Shown piece after piece: positions 25,662 through 35,641 of a DNA stretch of 41,938 bases (positions within the stretch are counted from its first letter, which is position 1; the number at the start of each line of letters is the position of its first letter). The stretch is from the NCBI GenBank assembly GCA_021807595.1, contig JAKBCS010000032.1, positions 1 through 41,938 on the forward strand. Reading direction: 5' to 3'. This DNA is from Planctomycetota bacterium (GTDB taxonomy: Bacteria; Planctomycetota; Planctomycetia; Gemmatales; Gemmataceae). The notes beneath the pieces are model-generated. The model searched no databases and was not told where the DNA came from. It was given only the letters and a program-made list of their open reading frames with translations. The position numbers and the translations under genes are program-made.

Positions 25662-26921
25662 GTGATCTATCCCCGTCTGATTCGCATCCGTCAAACCTTC
25701 GAGCGGCCGCGCGTCGCCGAGATTCCCGCCACCGTCGCGTCGGCGCTGGAAAAAATCGATCTGCCGCAGCGCATCAAGCCCGGTCAAAGCGTGGCGCTGA
25801 CGGCCGGCAGTCGCGGCATCGCCAATATCCCGCTGATACTCAAGAGTACCGCGGCCTTCCTCAAGAAACTCGGTGCGAAACCATTTCTCGTTCCCACGAT
25901 GGGCAGCCACGGCGGAGGCACGGCGGAGGGACAACGGCACATCCTCGAAAGCTACGGCATCAACGAAGCTTTCGTCGGAGTGCCGATCCGCGCTTCGATG
26001 GACACCGTACAAGTAGGCGTTACCTCGGAGGGTTTCCCGGTTCTGCTCGACCGCATTGCTTCGGAAGCGGATCATATCGGCGTCGTTGCTCGCATCAAGC
26101 CTCACACCGGCTATCACGGTCCCCTCGAAAGCGGACTGATGAAAATGATGATGATCGGCCTGGGCAAACACACGGGCGCGCTGGCCTACCATCGCATCCT
26201 TCTGGATCATCCGTTCGACAGTGTCGTCCGCTCGGTGGGCCGCACCCTGATGCGTGCCGCTCCCATCGCCTTCGGCCTCGGGCTCGTCGAAAACGCCTAC
26301 GACGAGACGGCCATCGTCGAAGGCGTCGCCCCGGAAGCGTTTGAGTCCGTCGAAGAACGCTTGTTGACCGAGGCGAGACGCCTGTTGATGCGTCTACCGC
26401 TCCGCGCCGCCGACTTGTTGATCGTCGATGAGATCGGCAAGAACATCAGCGGGTCGGGCATGGATACCAATGTCGCCGGTCGCAAGCGTGCCTTCCGCAC
26501 GCAACCGTCACCGGACGGCATGCCTTCGATGCGGCTGATCTATGTGCGCGGCCTCAGCGACAAGACGCACGGCAACGCCAGCGGCATCGGCCTAGCCGAC
26601 TTCACCTCCACCCGCCTCATTCGGGCGATGGATTATCGCGCTACCGTTATCAACTGTCTGACGGCGGGCTATCCCGAAGGCGCGTTCCTGCCCGTCCACT
26701 TCGCAACGGATCGAGAAGTGATCGACGCCGCCCTGGCCATCATCGGCACGCGAGCGCCGGAGCAAGCGCGGATATTACGCATCCGCAATACGATGCAATT
26801 AGAAGAACTCGAGGTGTCGGAGGCGTGCCTGGAAGAGAAAGATCGCCAGACGGAGTTCACGCCGATTGGTCCGCCGCGACCGTTGACGTTCGACGCAGCC
26901 GGCAATCTCCCGCCGTTGTAA
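25662..26921 (+). CDS. LarA-like (DUF2088) family protein
   Basis: About 419 residues. The N-terminal half has glycine- and histidine-rich motifs, GSHGGGTAEGQ (about 81-91) and RIKPHTGYHGPLESGLMKM (about 150-168), of the kind found in LarA relatives, where histidines hold a nickel-pincer cofactor and a lysine helps catalysis. LarA itself racemises lactate; relatives act on other 2-hydroxy acids. The reaction here is not known, and no cofactor-making larB, larC or larE gene is in the window. GTG 25662 has GAGG six bases upstream; ATG 25650 is also possible. It ends before a hairpin repeat and the Rpn-like nuclease. The family call is by pattern, so another DUF2088-like group is possible. Confidence 0.65.
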   Translation: MIYPRLIRIRQTFERPRVAEIPATVASALEKIDLPQRIKPGQSVALTAGSRGIANIPLILKSTAAFLKKLGAKPFLVPTMGSHGGGTAEGQRHILESYGINEAFVGVPIRASMDTVQVGVTSEGFPVLLDRIASEADHIGVVARIKPHTGYHGPLESGLMKMMMIGLGKHTGALAYHRILLDHPFDSVVRSVGRTLMRAAPIAFGLGLVENAYDETAIVEGVAPEAFESVEERLLTEARRLLMRLPLRAADLLIVDEIGKNISGSGMDTNVAGRKRAFRTQPSPDGMPSMRLIYVRGLSDKTHGNASGIGLADFTSTRLIRAMDYRATVINCLTAGYPEGAFLPVHFATDREVIDAALAIIGTRAPEQARILRIRNTMQLEELEVSEACLEEKDRQTEFTPIGPPRPLTFDAAGNLPPL

Positions 26922-26937
26922 CGAGCCGAAACGCCGG

Positions 26938-26986
26938 TAGGGCTTTCCAGCCCGATCATTTTCCGTGGCGGGGCCCAAAAGCCCTA
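26938..26986. repeat. Hairpin-forming intergenic repeat after the LarA-like gene
   Basis: TAGGGCTT (26938-26945) and AAGCCCTA (26979-26986) are perfect inverse copies, with further CAGCCCG/CGGGGC pairing inside. GTAGGGCTTTCCAGCCC-type repeats are common between genes in planctomycetes by my recollection. It may also end transcription of the LarA-like gene. Confidence 0.5.
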
Positions 26987-27033
26987 TGTCCCAGCCGAGG
27001 CTTCGCGCGAGGAAAGGGGGGTGACGACGCACC

Positions 27034-28011
27034 ATGAGCGACCAAGATTCCCCTTGGAAGGAAGCGCTTGAACGCTATTTGCCTTCATTTTTGTCGCTTT
27101 ATTTTCCGACCGTGTTTGCTGCCATCGATTGGTCGCGCGGCTACGAATGGCTTAACACGGAGTTGCGCCAAATAGTGCGCGACGCCGAACTGGGTAAACG
27201 TTTGGCCGACGTCCTGGTCAAAGTTTGGAGGCTCGACGGCACGGAAAACTGGCTGCTCATCCACATTGAAGTGCAAGGCTGGCCGGAAATCGACTTCCCC
27301 CAGCGGATGTTCGTTTATCACTATCGTATCTTCGATTGTTACAGCCGTCGGGTCATCAGTCTGGCGGTGCTGGCCGACGACCGACCGAATTGGCGACCCG
27401 ATCGCTTTGCCTACGATTTGGGAGTCTGCCGTTTGGACTTTCAGTTCGGGGTGGTCAAACTGCTGGATTTCGCCGATCGAGAATCGGTGTTGCAGGCCAG
27501 CGATAATCCCTTTGCGCTCGTGACGCGAGCACATCTGGCCATGCTGCGGACGCGGCACGATCCCGATTCTCGCTTTCAAAGCAAAGTGGGTTTGATCCGC
27601 GAGTTGTACGAGCGTGGTATGAGTCGGGACGATGTGTTACAATTGTTTCGTGTTCTCGATTGGATGATGGATTTGCCTTCGTCGTTAGAAAGACTTTTCA
27701 AACAGCAAGCGGAGCAAATCGAACGGGAGATGCACATGCCTTACGTTACCAGCGTGGAACGATTGGCCAAAGAAGAAGGACTGGCCGAAGGCCAAGCGGA
27801 AGGGCGAGTCCAAGGCCAAGCGGAAGGGCGAGTCCAAGGCCAAGCCAACATGCTGATCCGCGCTTTGACTCGACATTTCGGCGCTCCACCGCCGGAAGAA
27901 TTGACGGCACGCATTCGCGCCGCGAAAGATCCCGCTCTTCTCGAACAATGGCTCGACTTGATCTACGATTCGCCGACGCTGCAAGAGTACCAACAGCGGA
28001 TGAAATCTTGA
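27034..28011 (+). CDS. Rpn-type PD-(D/E)xK nuclease/putative transposase-like protein
   Basis: A 325-residue protein resembling the Rpn (YhgA-like) recombination-promoting nuclease group. The likely nuclease core is in the first half: a conserved Asp in LADVLVKVW (about 60) and ENWLLIHIEVQGW (about 71-83), whose Glu-x-Gln fits the family active site. The middle (SKVGLIRELYERGMSRDDVLQLFRVLDWMM) is a typical helical follow-on. Near residue 250 a run GQAEGRVQGQAEGRVQGQA is encoded by a 24-base tandem repeat. A short helical C-terminus ends it. Rpn proteins can promote RecA-independent gene transfer in other bacteria; here that is inference. It converges on the NtrC-type gene with a gap of 26 bases. 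Confidence 0.8.
   Translation: MSDQDSPWKEALERYLPSFLSLYFPTVFAAIDWSRGYEWLNTELRQIVRDAELGKRLADVLVKVWRLDGTENWLLIHIEVQGWPEIDFPQRMFVYHYRIFDCYSRRVISLAVLADDRPNWRPDRFAYDLGVCRLDFQFGVVKLLDFADRESVLQASDNPFALVTRAHLAMLRTRHDPDSRFQSKVGLIRELYERGMSRDDVLQLFRVLDWMMDLPSSLERLFKQQAEQIEREMHMPYVTSVERLAKEEGLAEGQAEGRVQGQAEGRVQGQANMLIRALTRHFGAPPPEELTARIRAAKDPALLEQWLDLIYDSPTLQEYQQRMKS
27790..27845. repeat. 24-base tandem repeat inside the Rpn-like gene
   Basis: Two identical 24-base units beginning GGCCAAGCGGAAGGGCGAG, plus the first bases of a third. Each encodes the eight residues GQAEGRVQ, so copy changes would keep the frame and only alter the length of a linker. Confidence 0.85.
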
Positions 28012-28037
28012 CGGATAAAGAAGATAAAAACGATCTC

Positions 28038-29483
<1,446 letters not shown>

Positions 29484-29491
29484 ACCGGATT

Positions 29492-29522
29492 CGGCTTTCG
29501 GCTATCGGCTATCGGCTATCGG
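29492..29522. repeat. 7-base tandem repeat (CGGCTAT)n upstream of the NtrC-type gene
   Basis: Three exact CGGCTAT units preceded by one variant (CGGCTTT) and followed by CGG, ending nine bases before the regulator start codon. It occupies the place of the ribosome binding site region of that gene. GGCTATCGGCTATC repeats occur between genes in other planctomycetes. Confidence 0.85.
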
Positions 29523-29545
29523 CCTCCATTTGGCGGAGAGGCCTT

Positions 29546-32500
29546 TCATTTACCCTTCGACATTTGCCGTGTGAATTCGCGGAAGGCGTCGCGGTAGCCG
29601 GGGGGCGGCTGCCCTCGGTCGGGTCCGTGGGCGTCGCCGGGACCGGAGCCGGAAGGTTCAATCGTTCGACCGCCCATGCTCGGCAGCGGCTTCGCCTGTT
29701 GGGGATCGACCGGGGCCTCCGGACGGGACGTTGCGCGCGGCACGACTTGCTTGCGCTTCGATTCGAGATATTTCTTCCACGCTTCCTCCGACACGCCGGC
29801 CTCTTTCAAAATGTCCTTATCGACGCGCTTGGCGAAGTCTTCGAGTTGCATCTGCGCGGCGCGATGACTGCCCGGCTTCTCGGGCTTGCTCGGCGTCGAC
29901 GCGCCTCCACGCCCGCCCTCGTCGGCTTTGCCGCTGTTGCGGTCGCCCCCGCCACCGTTCGCCGAGCCGCTGCCTTGCGTGTTCTGCCCATTCCGTTTGT
30001 CGCCTTTTTTTGATCCCGATTGTCCTTTTTTTTCTCCGTTCTTAGTGCCGGACGATTCATCTCCCTGGTTCGCTTCGTTCTTATCGCTGGAACCAGAGCT
30101 TCGCTGCTTTTTGTCGAGCGCTTCGCCGGCTTTTTCGCGGGCATCGGGATCGAACGCTTCTTTCTCGATCCGTTCTAGCTGGCGTTCGGCTTCTTCGCGG
30201 GCTGCGTCGTTCTTGTTCTCTAGTTCCCGCTGGAGGTCGCGCACGTCCTTGGCGCTGGCGTTGCGCGCCCGTGCGCCTCCGTCCGGCTTGCTCTGGGCTT
30301 GCGCCGATTGGTCTTTCTCTCCTTCGCCGGCAGACGGTTTGGCATCGCCTTTGGCGGACGAATCCTCTCTCGGCGACGATGGGTCCGGTTTCCGCTCGGC
30401 ATTCGCTCCGGACTTCGATTCGCCCTCGGTCTTGGCCTCGCCTCGGCTGGGATTGTTGTTGTCCTTGGCTTCGCCGGTCTGCTGCTGCGTTTGCTCCCCT
30501 TTCTCGCCGACAGGTTTGTTGTCGCTCGATTCTTTCCCTTGGCCCTGGGGTTGCGGTTTGCCTTCGCCGCCTTCTTTCTTGGTATCGGGATTGCCGCTGG
30601 GCTTATTCTCACCGGATGAAGGTGCGGCCTCGGGCTGGCCTTTGGGCTCACCCGACTTGCCTTCGCCGGATTGATTCTTCGGATCGCCGCCTTGCTTACC
30701 TTCGCCCTTGTCGCCGTCCGGAGGGGTGGACGCATTCTCACCCTTACCGTCGCCCTTCGAGGCATCGTTACCCGCTTGCGATTGCCCCTTCTCCTTGTTC
30801 TCGCTGGAAGTCTTGGACTCTTGCCCCTCCGCTCCCTTGTTCTCGCTCTGGGGTTTCGCGCCGGACGCTTCGCCGCCATCGGGCTGGTTTCGATCGCCCT
30901 TGCCCTCGCCCTGTTCGCACGTTTCCGGCTTGCCCTCGCCCTGTTTTTCTTCTTTTTTCTCCAGGGCGTTCTTTATCTGCTCTTCGGTCTTTTGGTCCTC
31001 GTTGGGCAGATCGTTCTTCTCGCCTTGGTCGTTCTTATTGTCTGCTTGTCCGCCGTTGTCGTTCTTGTTCGCGCCTTCGTTTTTCTCGCCTTGCCCGCCG
31101 TTGTCGTTCTTGTTTTCGGCGTCGTTCTTCCGTTCGCCGTCTTTCGCTTGTCCTGGCTCTCCCGTCCCCTTCTCGTTTTCCTTACTTTTGTTCTCTTCTT
31201 CTTGGTTGCGCGCTTGCTGTTCTCGTTTCTGTTGTTGGCGTTGCGCCTCTTCTTTTTGGCGTTGCTGATCCTGCTGTTGTTCGTGTTTTTTCTTTTCGAT
31301 CTCGGCTTGTTGCTTGTCTCGCTTCTGCTTGTCTTGGTTCTTCTCCGGCTCGGTCAGCAAGACGCGGAAGTGCTTGCTCTCGGTCACTCCGGCCTGGGGA
31401 TAATCGCAGGCATCGCTCGCTTCCAGCCAGTATTCCAATTCCATACCGGCTCGGAGCGCAACCGCGCGGCCATCTTCACCGCGAACGCCGGACAGTTCGA
31501 CAAAGTCCTTGTATTCGACTTCGCGCGGATAGCCGCCGTCGGCCAAGCGCATCTGCTCGTCGGAGCGATACGGCTTGTCCTGCAATTTATCGCCGCCGAT
31601 CACTCGCATCCGCAGCCGCACGCTCTTGACGCCGATGTCGTCGCTAGACTTGCCCCCTACCGACAACAGCCCATCGGCGGGCAAGCGAATGTCCTTCCCC
31701 GGTTCGGTCAACTCCACGACGGGCGGGGCGTCGGGAATCGCCGTCACGGGCGAGGCATCCGCGTCGGCATACGACTCATCCTCCGTCGAGAGGAAGAATA
31801 AACGATATTTACCATCTTCATTAAGCACCTGGCGGACGAGGAAGCAGCGCGGCTCGGTGGGATCGAGCGTGCCGAGTACGACGGATTTACCGTTTTTACC
31901 CTCAAACTCCAACCAGCCCTTGGAAAGGGTACGATTGGTACGAACGCGCAAGAGGACTTCGGTGCCGCGCAATTCCTTCAAGTCGCGCTCGCGGCGAAGT
32001 TCGTCGGCGCGGACGACGTAAGGCCGAAAATGATAGGTTGCCAGGAAGTCGGTGATGGCCGGCGCGGCGCGGACGGAAACGCGGTACTCCGGCGTGGTGG
32101 CATCGCCGCCGGCCACCCGATACCAAAATCCATTCTTGACCTCGGCGGCAGACAGAGAAGTCGTCCATTCGCGGCTCGGTTCCTGAAGCAGCGGTCGTTC
32201 CAGCCAGGGATCGCCATCTTCATGGCGATAGAGCAACCGAACCGCGTCCGCCGCTTTCGGATCGGGAACTCGACCGCCGACCTCGACGACAAAGGGAATA
32301 CTTTGTCCGACGGTGACGACGGCATCACCGCCCACTGGCTTCAGGATGTCCAGCTGGGTGCGGGTCGAGATCCCGGTCGCCGAGGAAAATGGATTGAACG
32401 TCCGCTTCAACAGCGAGAAGAAGGGCGCGGGGCCGAGCAACAGAAACGAAATCACAAAGGCGACGGCGAAGGCAGCGGCCAAGCCGCCCATCCAACCGGC

Positions 32501-32965
32501 TCGGCGTCCGCCGATCGCTCGTTCGAGATCGACTTGCACCACATCCTTCGCCGCCCGTTGACCCAGTGCCCCGCGGATGGCCGGGGGCAACGGCTGCGCG
32601 TGCAGATCGACCCAATTGACGATGCTGTTTTTGGCGTTGGGCAGCAGTTGTTCGACCCGCCGAGCCGCGTAGTAGGGATTGACGCGCAACCGCAGCGGGC
32701 GGAGGACGGCCCAAACGAGATACGCGCCGCCGCCGATGCAGAAGAGGACCAGCGACAGCTGCCGCGTTCGTGCCGCGAGCATCCAGTTGGCATCGCAGAC
32801 GACCATGAGAACGATGTAGGCTAAGCTCAACGACGTGAAACCGAGCAACCCCGCCGACAGATCGAGCAGACGAATGCGCTTCTCGGCCTCCTCCAGGTGA
32901 GAGGCAACGACGGAATCGTACTTGTTTGTCGCCGGAGACTTCACGCGGCCCAAATCCGTCGCCAT
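29546..32965 (-). CDS. DUF4175-like membrane protein with very long charged low-complexity region
   Basis: About 1,139 residues. Two hydrophobic helices lie near 35-57 and 68-90 and a third near 158-182 (AAAFAVAFVISFLLLG), then a beta-rich extracytoplasmic part (about 190-525). From about 535 to 1000 the sequence is almost only K, E, Q, N, G, D, S and P, with repeats such as NKNDNGGQ and GEKND, and heptad-like Q/R runs at the start. The C-terminus has a folded-looking segment (LEDFAKRVDKDILKEAGVSEEAWKKYLESKRK) and ends in YRDAFREFTRQMSKGK. The pattern fits DUF4175-like proteins seen near MoxR/BatA genes in planctomycetes and other bacteria; function is unknown. ATG 32965 has GGGGGAG seven bases upstream; the frame opens at 32998. 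The NtrC-type gene follows. Confidence 0.8.
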   Translation of the reverse strand: MATDLGRVKSPATNKYDSVVASHLEEAEKRIRLLDLSAGLLGFTSLSLAYIVLMVVCDANWMLAARTRQLSLVLFCIGGGAYLVWAVLRPLRLRVNPYYAARRVEQLLPNAKNSIVNWVDLHAQPLPPAIRGALGQRAAKDVVQVDLERAIGGRRAGWMGGLAAAFAVAFVISFLLLGPAPFFSLLKRTFNPFSSATGISTRTQLDILKPVGGDAVVTVGQSIPFVVEVGGRVPDPKAADAVRLLYRHEDGDPWLERPLLQEPSREWTTSLSAAEVKNGFWYRVAGGDATTPEYRVSVRAAPAITDFLATYHFRPYVVRADELRRERDLKELRGTEVLLRVRTNRTLSKGWLEFEGKNGKSVVLGTLDPTEPRCFLVRQVLNEDGKYRLFFLSTEDESYADADASPVTAIPDAPPVVELTEPGKDIRLPADGLLSVGGKSSDDIGVKSVRLRMRVIGGDKLQDKPYRSDEQMRLADGGYPREVEYKDFVELSGVRGEDGRAVALRAGMELEYWLEASDACDYPQAGVTESKHFRVLLTEPEKNQDKQKRDKQQAEIEKKKHEQQQDQQRQKEEAQRQQQKREQQARNQEEENKSKENEKGTGEPGQAKDGERKNDAENKNDNGGQGEKNEGANKNDNGGQADNKNDQGEKNDLPNEDQKTEEQIKNALEKKEEKQGEGKPETCEQGEGKGDRNQPDGGEASGAKPQSENKGAEGQESKTSSENKEKGQSQAGNDASKGDGKGENASTPPDGDKGEGKQGGDPKNQSGEGKSGEPKGQPEAAPSSGENKPSGNPDTKKEGGEGKPQPQGQGKESSDNKPVGEKGEQTQQQTGEAKDNNNPSRGEAKTEGESKSGANAERKPDPSSPREDSSAKGDAKPSAGEGEKDQSAQAQSKPDGGARARNASAKDVRDLQRELENKNDAAREEAERQLERIEKEAFDPDAREKAGEALDKKQRSSGSSDKNEANQGDESSGTKNGEKKGQSGSKKGDKRNGQNTQGSGSANGGGGDRNSGKADEGGRGGASTPSKPEKPGSHRAAQMQLEDFAKRVDKDILKEAGVSEEAWKKYLESKRKQVVPRATSRPEAPVDPQQAKPLPSMGGRTIEPSGSGPGDAHGPDRGQPPPGYRDAFREFTRQMSKGK

Positions 32966-33394
32966 CGCCGTACTCCCCCAGATGTGCAATTCGCGCAACT
33001 CGTCTTCTTATTATAACGGCGCGGGGTGGAATAGCTCAACGAATTTGTTCTTGTCTCCGATTCCGACCGCTGGTTTCAGGGAAGCACCTCCAGCGCAGAG
33101 AGGAAACTCGGGGAGGATTCTCGGACAAGCGAGGCAATTTGGATAACCTTTGGTAAAATCACCTGAAATACCAATGATAACCGGCGTGAGGCAGGAAAGA
33201 GACGTTCGATGGGCAAGTGAGGTTCAAATCGACTTGCCCGGCATACCGATAAGATGGAAGAGCGGGATCATTGCGTCCCGTCGCAGCGCGTTTGCGAACG
33301 AACGCCGCAAGGATTGTCGGTCGTTTCTTCGTTGCGGTCTTACCACCGCCGGACGCGCTTCCATACCGAGACTTACAACTTGAGGTACGGGATC
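32966..33394. other. 429-base divergent intergenic region
   Basis: Lies between the DUF4175-like gene (minus) and the Wza-like gene (plus), so it should hold both promoters. TAAAAT near 33150 could be a -10 element but lacks a partner at the right distance. I see no gene, RNA or strong hairpin. The open frames here are short and lack family features or ribosome sites. Confidence 0.5.
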
Positions 33395-34828
33395 ATGCCT
33401 GTCAAGAGCCGAGGATCGCTCCTGGCTGGATCGGCAACCCTCGCCGGCGTTTTGCTGGCGGGATTGGGTTGTCACTCGAGCCGAACCGACCGAGATTCGT
33501 TCTCGCTGCCCAACCAACCGAATCAATCGAAAGGCAGTCTTCTGTCGCGGCACGGCGCGGCGGCAGAAGTGATCGCCTCCTCCGAGAACAGCGTACCCGC
33601 CGGACAGGGTGTGCCGATCGCGGTCTTTCCCAATGCGTCGAGGGCGTCCATAACCTCCAACCCGGAGGTTCAAACGGCGGGACTGAACCGTCAAGTCATC
33701 GCCAGCTCGTATGAAAGCGACGTGCGGCCCGTCAACGCGGAGGCATCTCGGCTCGTACCGGAACCCCAGCCGTTCACTCCGAGCGTCGTCGCGCATACGA
33801 CATTGATGTCGGGGCGTTTGTCCCCCGCGCCCATGCCGGTGGGCAGCCCGGTCCCCGTGGCGAATGGCGGACCTGCCCTGGATGGAACCAATGGGACAGC
33901 CTCCGAGGGGACGAATCTATCCCAACCTCGCGTCCTCCCCAACTCTTCGTCCGTCCCTTCAAGCGCATGGGTAAACGATCCGCAATCGGCTCCCTATCCC
34001 CACGATCCAACCACCGGAGTGCCGCGCGAATTCGAGAAAATGGCCCTGCCCGCTTACGTCGTCGAGCCGCCGGACATTCTGCTCATCCAGGCTTCCAATC
34101 GCATCACCCTCCGGTTGCAGCCCATCGCCGGACAACATCTCGTCGCTCCGGACGGAACGGTCAATCTGGGTGTCTACGGGAAGATCCAAGTCGCCGGCAT
34201 GACGCTGGATCAAATCGGCTCGGCCGTCGCCTCGCGCCTGTTGGAAATGATGCCCGGACTCTTCGGCAAACTGAAAGAGGTCGATGAGAAAGGTAATGAG
34301 ATATCGAAAGGAGAAGAGCTGAAAACGATATTCCAAAACACCTTCACCTCCGTCGATCTGATTAAGCGTGAGATGCAAGTGGACGTGCTGTCGTATAATA
34401 GCAAGTTCTACTATGTCATCACCGACGGCGGCGGCTACGGGCAGCAGGTTTATCCCTTCCCGATTCGCGGCAACGAGACGGTTCTGGATGCGATGGCGAA
34501 TATCAACGGCTTGCCCTACGTCGCCAATAAGAGGCGCATCTGGGTTGCCCGTGCCACGCGCCCCGGCCAGCCACCGAAGATTCTGCCCGTAGACTGGATG
34601 GCAACGGCGAAGTACGGCTCCAGTGCCACGAACTATCAACTGTTGCCCGGCGACCGCGTCTACATCGATTCGAATCATCTGATCAAGGCGGACTCGTTCT
34701 TGGCCAAGGCGTTATCGCCCGTGCAGCGGATGTTCGGCGTGACTTTGTTGGGAGCCAGTACGGTGAACTCCATTAAACTCGGCACACTCAGCGGTTCGGG
34801 GCTGGGCGGCTTCGGCCTCTTCCGCTAA
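33395..34828 (+). CDS. Wza-like polysaccharide export lipoprotein
   Basis: A 477-residue lipoprotein of the outer-membrane polysaccharide export family. A signal sequence ends in the lipobox LAGLGC with Cys26. A long serine- and proline-rich stretch (about 30-210) is followed by the Poly_export domain from about 218 (PAYVVEPPDILLIQASNRI, then GQHLVAPDGTVNLGVYGKIQVAGMT), which in Wza begins the export channel, and then an SLBB-like part (YVITDGGGYGQQVYPFPIRG to LLPGDRVYID). An insert of charged residues, FGKLKEVDEKGNEISKGEEL, splits the first domain. ATG 33395 has GAGG nine bases upstream; the frame opens earlier at 33254. No glycosyltransferase or Wzc gene is adjacent, which is common in planctomycetes with many copies of this family. 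Confidence 0.88.
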   Translation: MPVKSRGSLLAGSATLAGVLLAGLGCHSSRTDRDSFSLPNQPNQSKGSLLSRHGAAAEVIASSENSVPAGQGVPIAVFPNASRASITSNPEVQTAGLNRQVIASSYESDVRPVNAEASRLVPEPQPFTPSVVAHTTLMSGRLSPAPMPVGSPVPVANGGPALDGTNGTASEGTNLSQPRVLPNSSSVPSSAWVNDPQSAPYPHDPTTGVPREFEKMALPAYVVEPPDILLIQASNRITLRLQPIAGQHLVAPDGTVNLGVYGKIQVAGMTLDQIGSAVASRLLEMMPGLFGKLKEVDEKGNEISKGEELKTIFQNTFTSVDLIKREMQVDVLSYNSKFYYVITDGGGYGQQVYPFPIRGNETVLDAMANINGLPYVANKRRIWVARATRPGQPPKILPVDWMATAKYGSSATNYQLLPGDRVYIDSNHLIKADSFLAKALSPVQRMFGVTLLGASTVNSIKLGTLSGSGLGGFGLFR

Positions 34829-34849
34829 CCCGAACACTGGCCGACAAGC

Positions 34850-34879
34850 GGAGCTACCCGGCGGCGGCTGGGTAGTTCC
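34850..34879 (+). terminator. Hairpin terminator after the Wza-like gene
   Basis: GGAGCTACCC and GGGTAGTTCC pair over ten positions with one G-T pair around a ten-base loop, followed by a T-rich TTCTCGTGTCTCTT. It lies 21 bases after the stop codon, a good place for an intrinsic terminator. Confidence 0.6.
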
Positions 34880-34990
34880 TTCTCGTGTCTCTTGCGACGC
34901 GAAAACAACCGCGATAGGCTGGCATGGTATTATGTCTGGGAGACCCAGTCCGAAATCGGATTCGTCCACCCAACACGAAAGAGATTGAAC

Positions 34991-35512
34991 ATGAAACGAT
35001 TGACGAGCATCGCGCTCGGCGTCTCAACCGGATGGTTGATCTTGGGTGTGGGGTTTGCGACAGCCCAATTTAACTATCCGTATCGTCCACCGGCCTACGG
35101 GCCAGGCTATGCGCCGCAACTCAGTCCCTACTTGAATATGTTGAGGCCCGGCGATCCCGCCATCAATTACTTTTCGGGCGTCATGCCGGAACTGCAAAGA
35201 CGCCAGGATCGCACGCTCATGTACGGTTCGCTTCAAGGATTGATGTCTCAGTTGCCCGCCCCGCCGAACCTTAACGAGCAAGATCTCGACGTTCCCCTGA
35301 TTTCCACCGGCCACCCCACAGCGTTCAACTATACGGGAATGTACTTCAATAGCGGGATGATCGGTCAAGGATCGGCTCTGCCACCGACCCAGCGGCGCGG
35401 CGGCCCGATGATGGGCCAACGAGGACCGGGAATGATGCCTGGAGCATCGGGTGGACAGTCTGGAAGGTGGCCGAACATGATGTCGGGCATGGGTAGCGGT
35501 TATGGCCGATAA
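34991..35512 (+). CDS. Small secreted protein, family not recognised
   Basis: A 173-residue protein with a signal peptide (1-25, cleavage likely after GFATA). The mature part starts with a Tyr/Pro-rich stretch (NYPYRPPAYGPGYAPQ), has a middle that looks folded (RPGDPAINYFSGVMPELQRRQDRTLMYGS), and ends in a Gly/Met/Pro-rich tail with GGPMMGQRGPGMMPG. I know no domain for it; planctomycete genomes hold many such small secreted proteins. ATG 34991 is preceded by AAAGAGA at a suitable distance. It is next to envelope genes on both sides, so a surface role is a fair guess but nothing more. A repeat block follows its stop. Confidence 0.7.
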   Translation: MKRLTSIALGVSTGWLILGVGFATAQFNYPYRPPAYGPGYAPQLSPYLNMLRPGDPAINYFSGVMPELQRRQDRTLMYGSLQGLMSQLPAPPNLNEQDLDVPLISTGHPTAFNYTGMYFNSGMIGQGSALPPTQRRGGPMMGQRGPGMMPGASGGQSGRWPNMMSGMGSGYGR

Positions 35513-35539
35513 CCGCTGGCTTGGTCCAAGAGATCTCGG

Positions 35540-35641
35540 TTAGCCGCGACGCGCAGCGGAGCGCGGGACAACCCACGCACTCCCCTTCGGCTCGCGGCTA
35601 ACCCACGCTCCCCTTCGGCTCGCGGCTAACCCACGCTCCCC
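35540..35641. repeat. Repeat block with tandem CCCTTCGGCTCGCGGCTAAC units
   Basis: A 28-base unit (ACCCACGCTCCCCTTCGGCT then CGCGGCTA) occurs about two and a half times at 35571-35641, preceded at 35540 by the inverse of its end (TTAGCCGCGA) and a GACGCGCAGCGGAGCGCGGG stretch. The last units overlap the 3' end of the PEP-CTERM gene. It resembles GC-rich dispersed repeats of Gemmata-type genomes and can form stems. Confidence 0.75.

Noticed and set aside
30271-31801. Long plus-strand open frames rich in Leu, Val, Phe, Arg and Ser opposite the DUF4175-like gene
   Set aside because: They are antisense to Lys/Glu/Asn-rich repeats, whose complement is free of stops. Several frames are open at once, and none has a family match or a ribosome site.
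35571-35641. Tandem repeats as a CRISPR array
   Set aside because: Units are directly adjacent without spacers and no cas gene is present.
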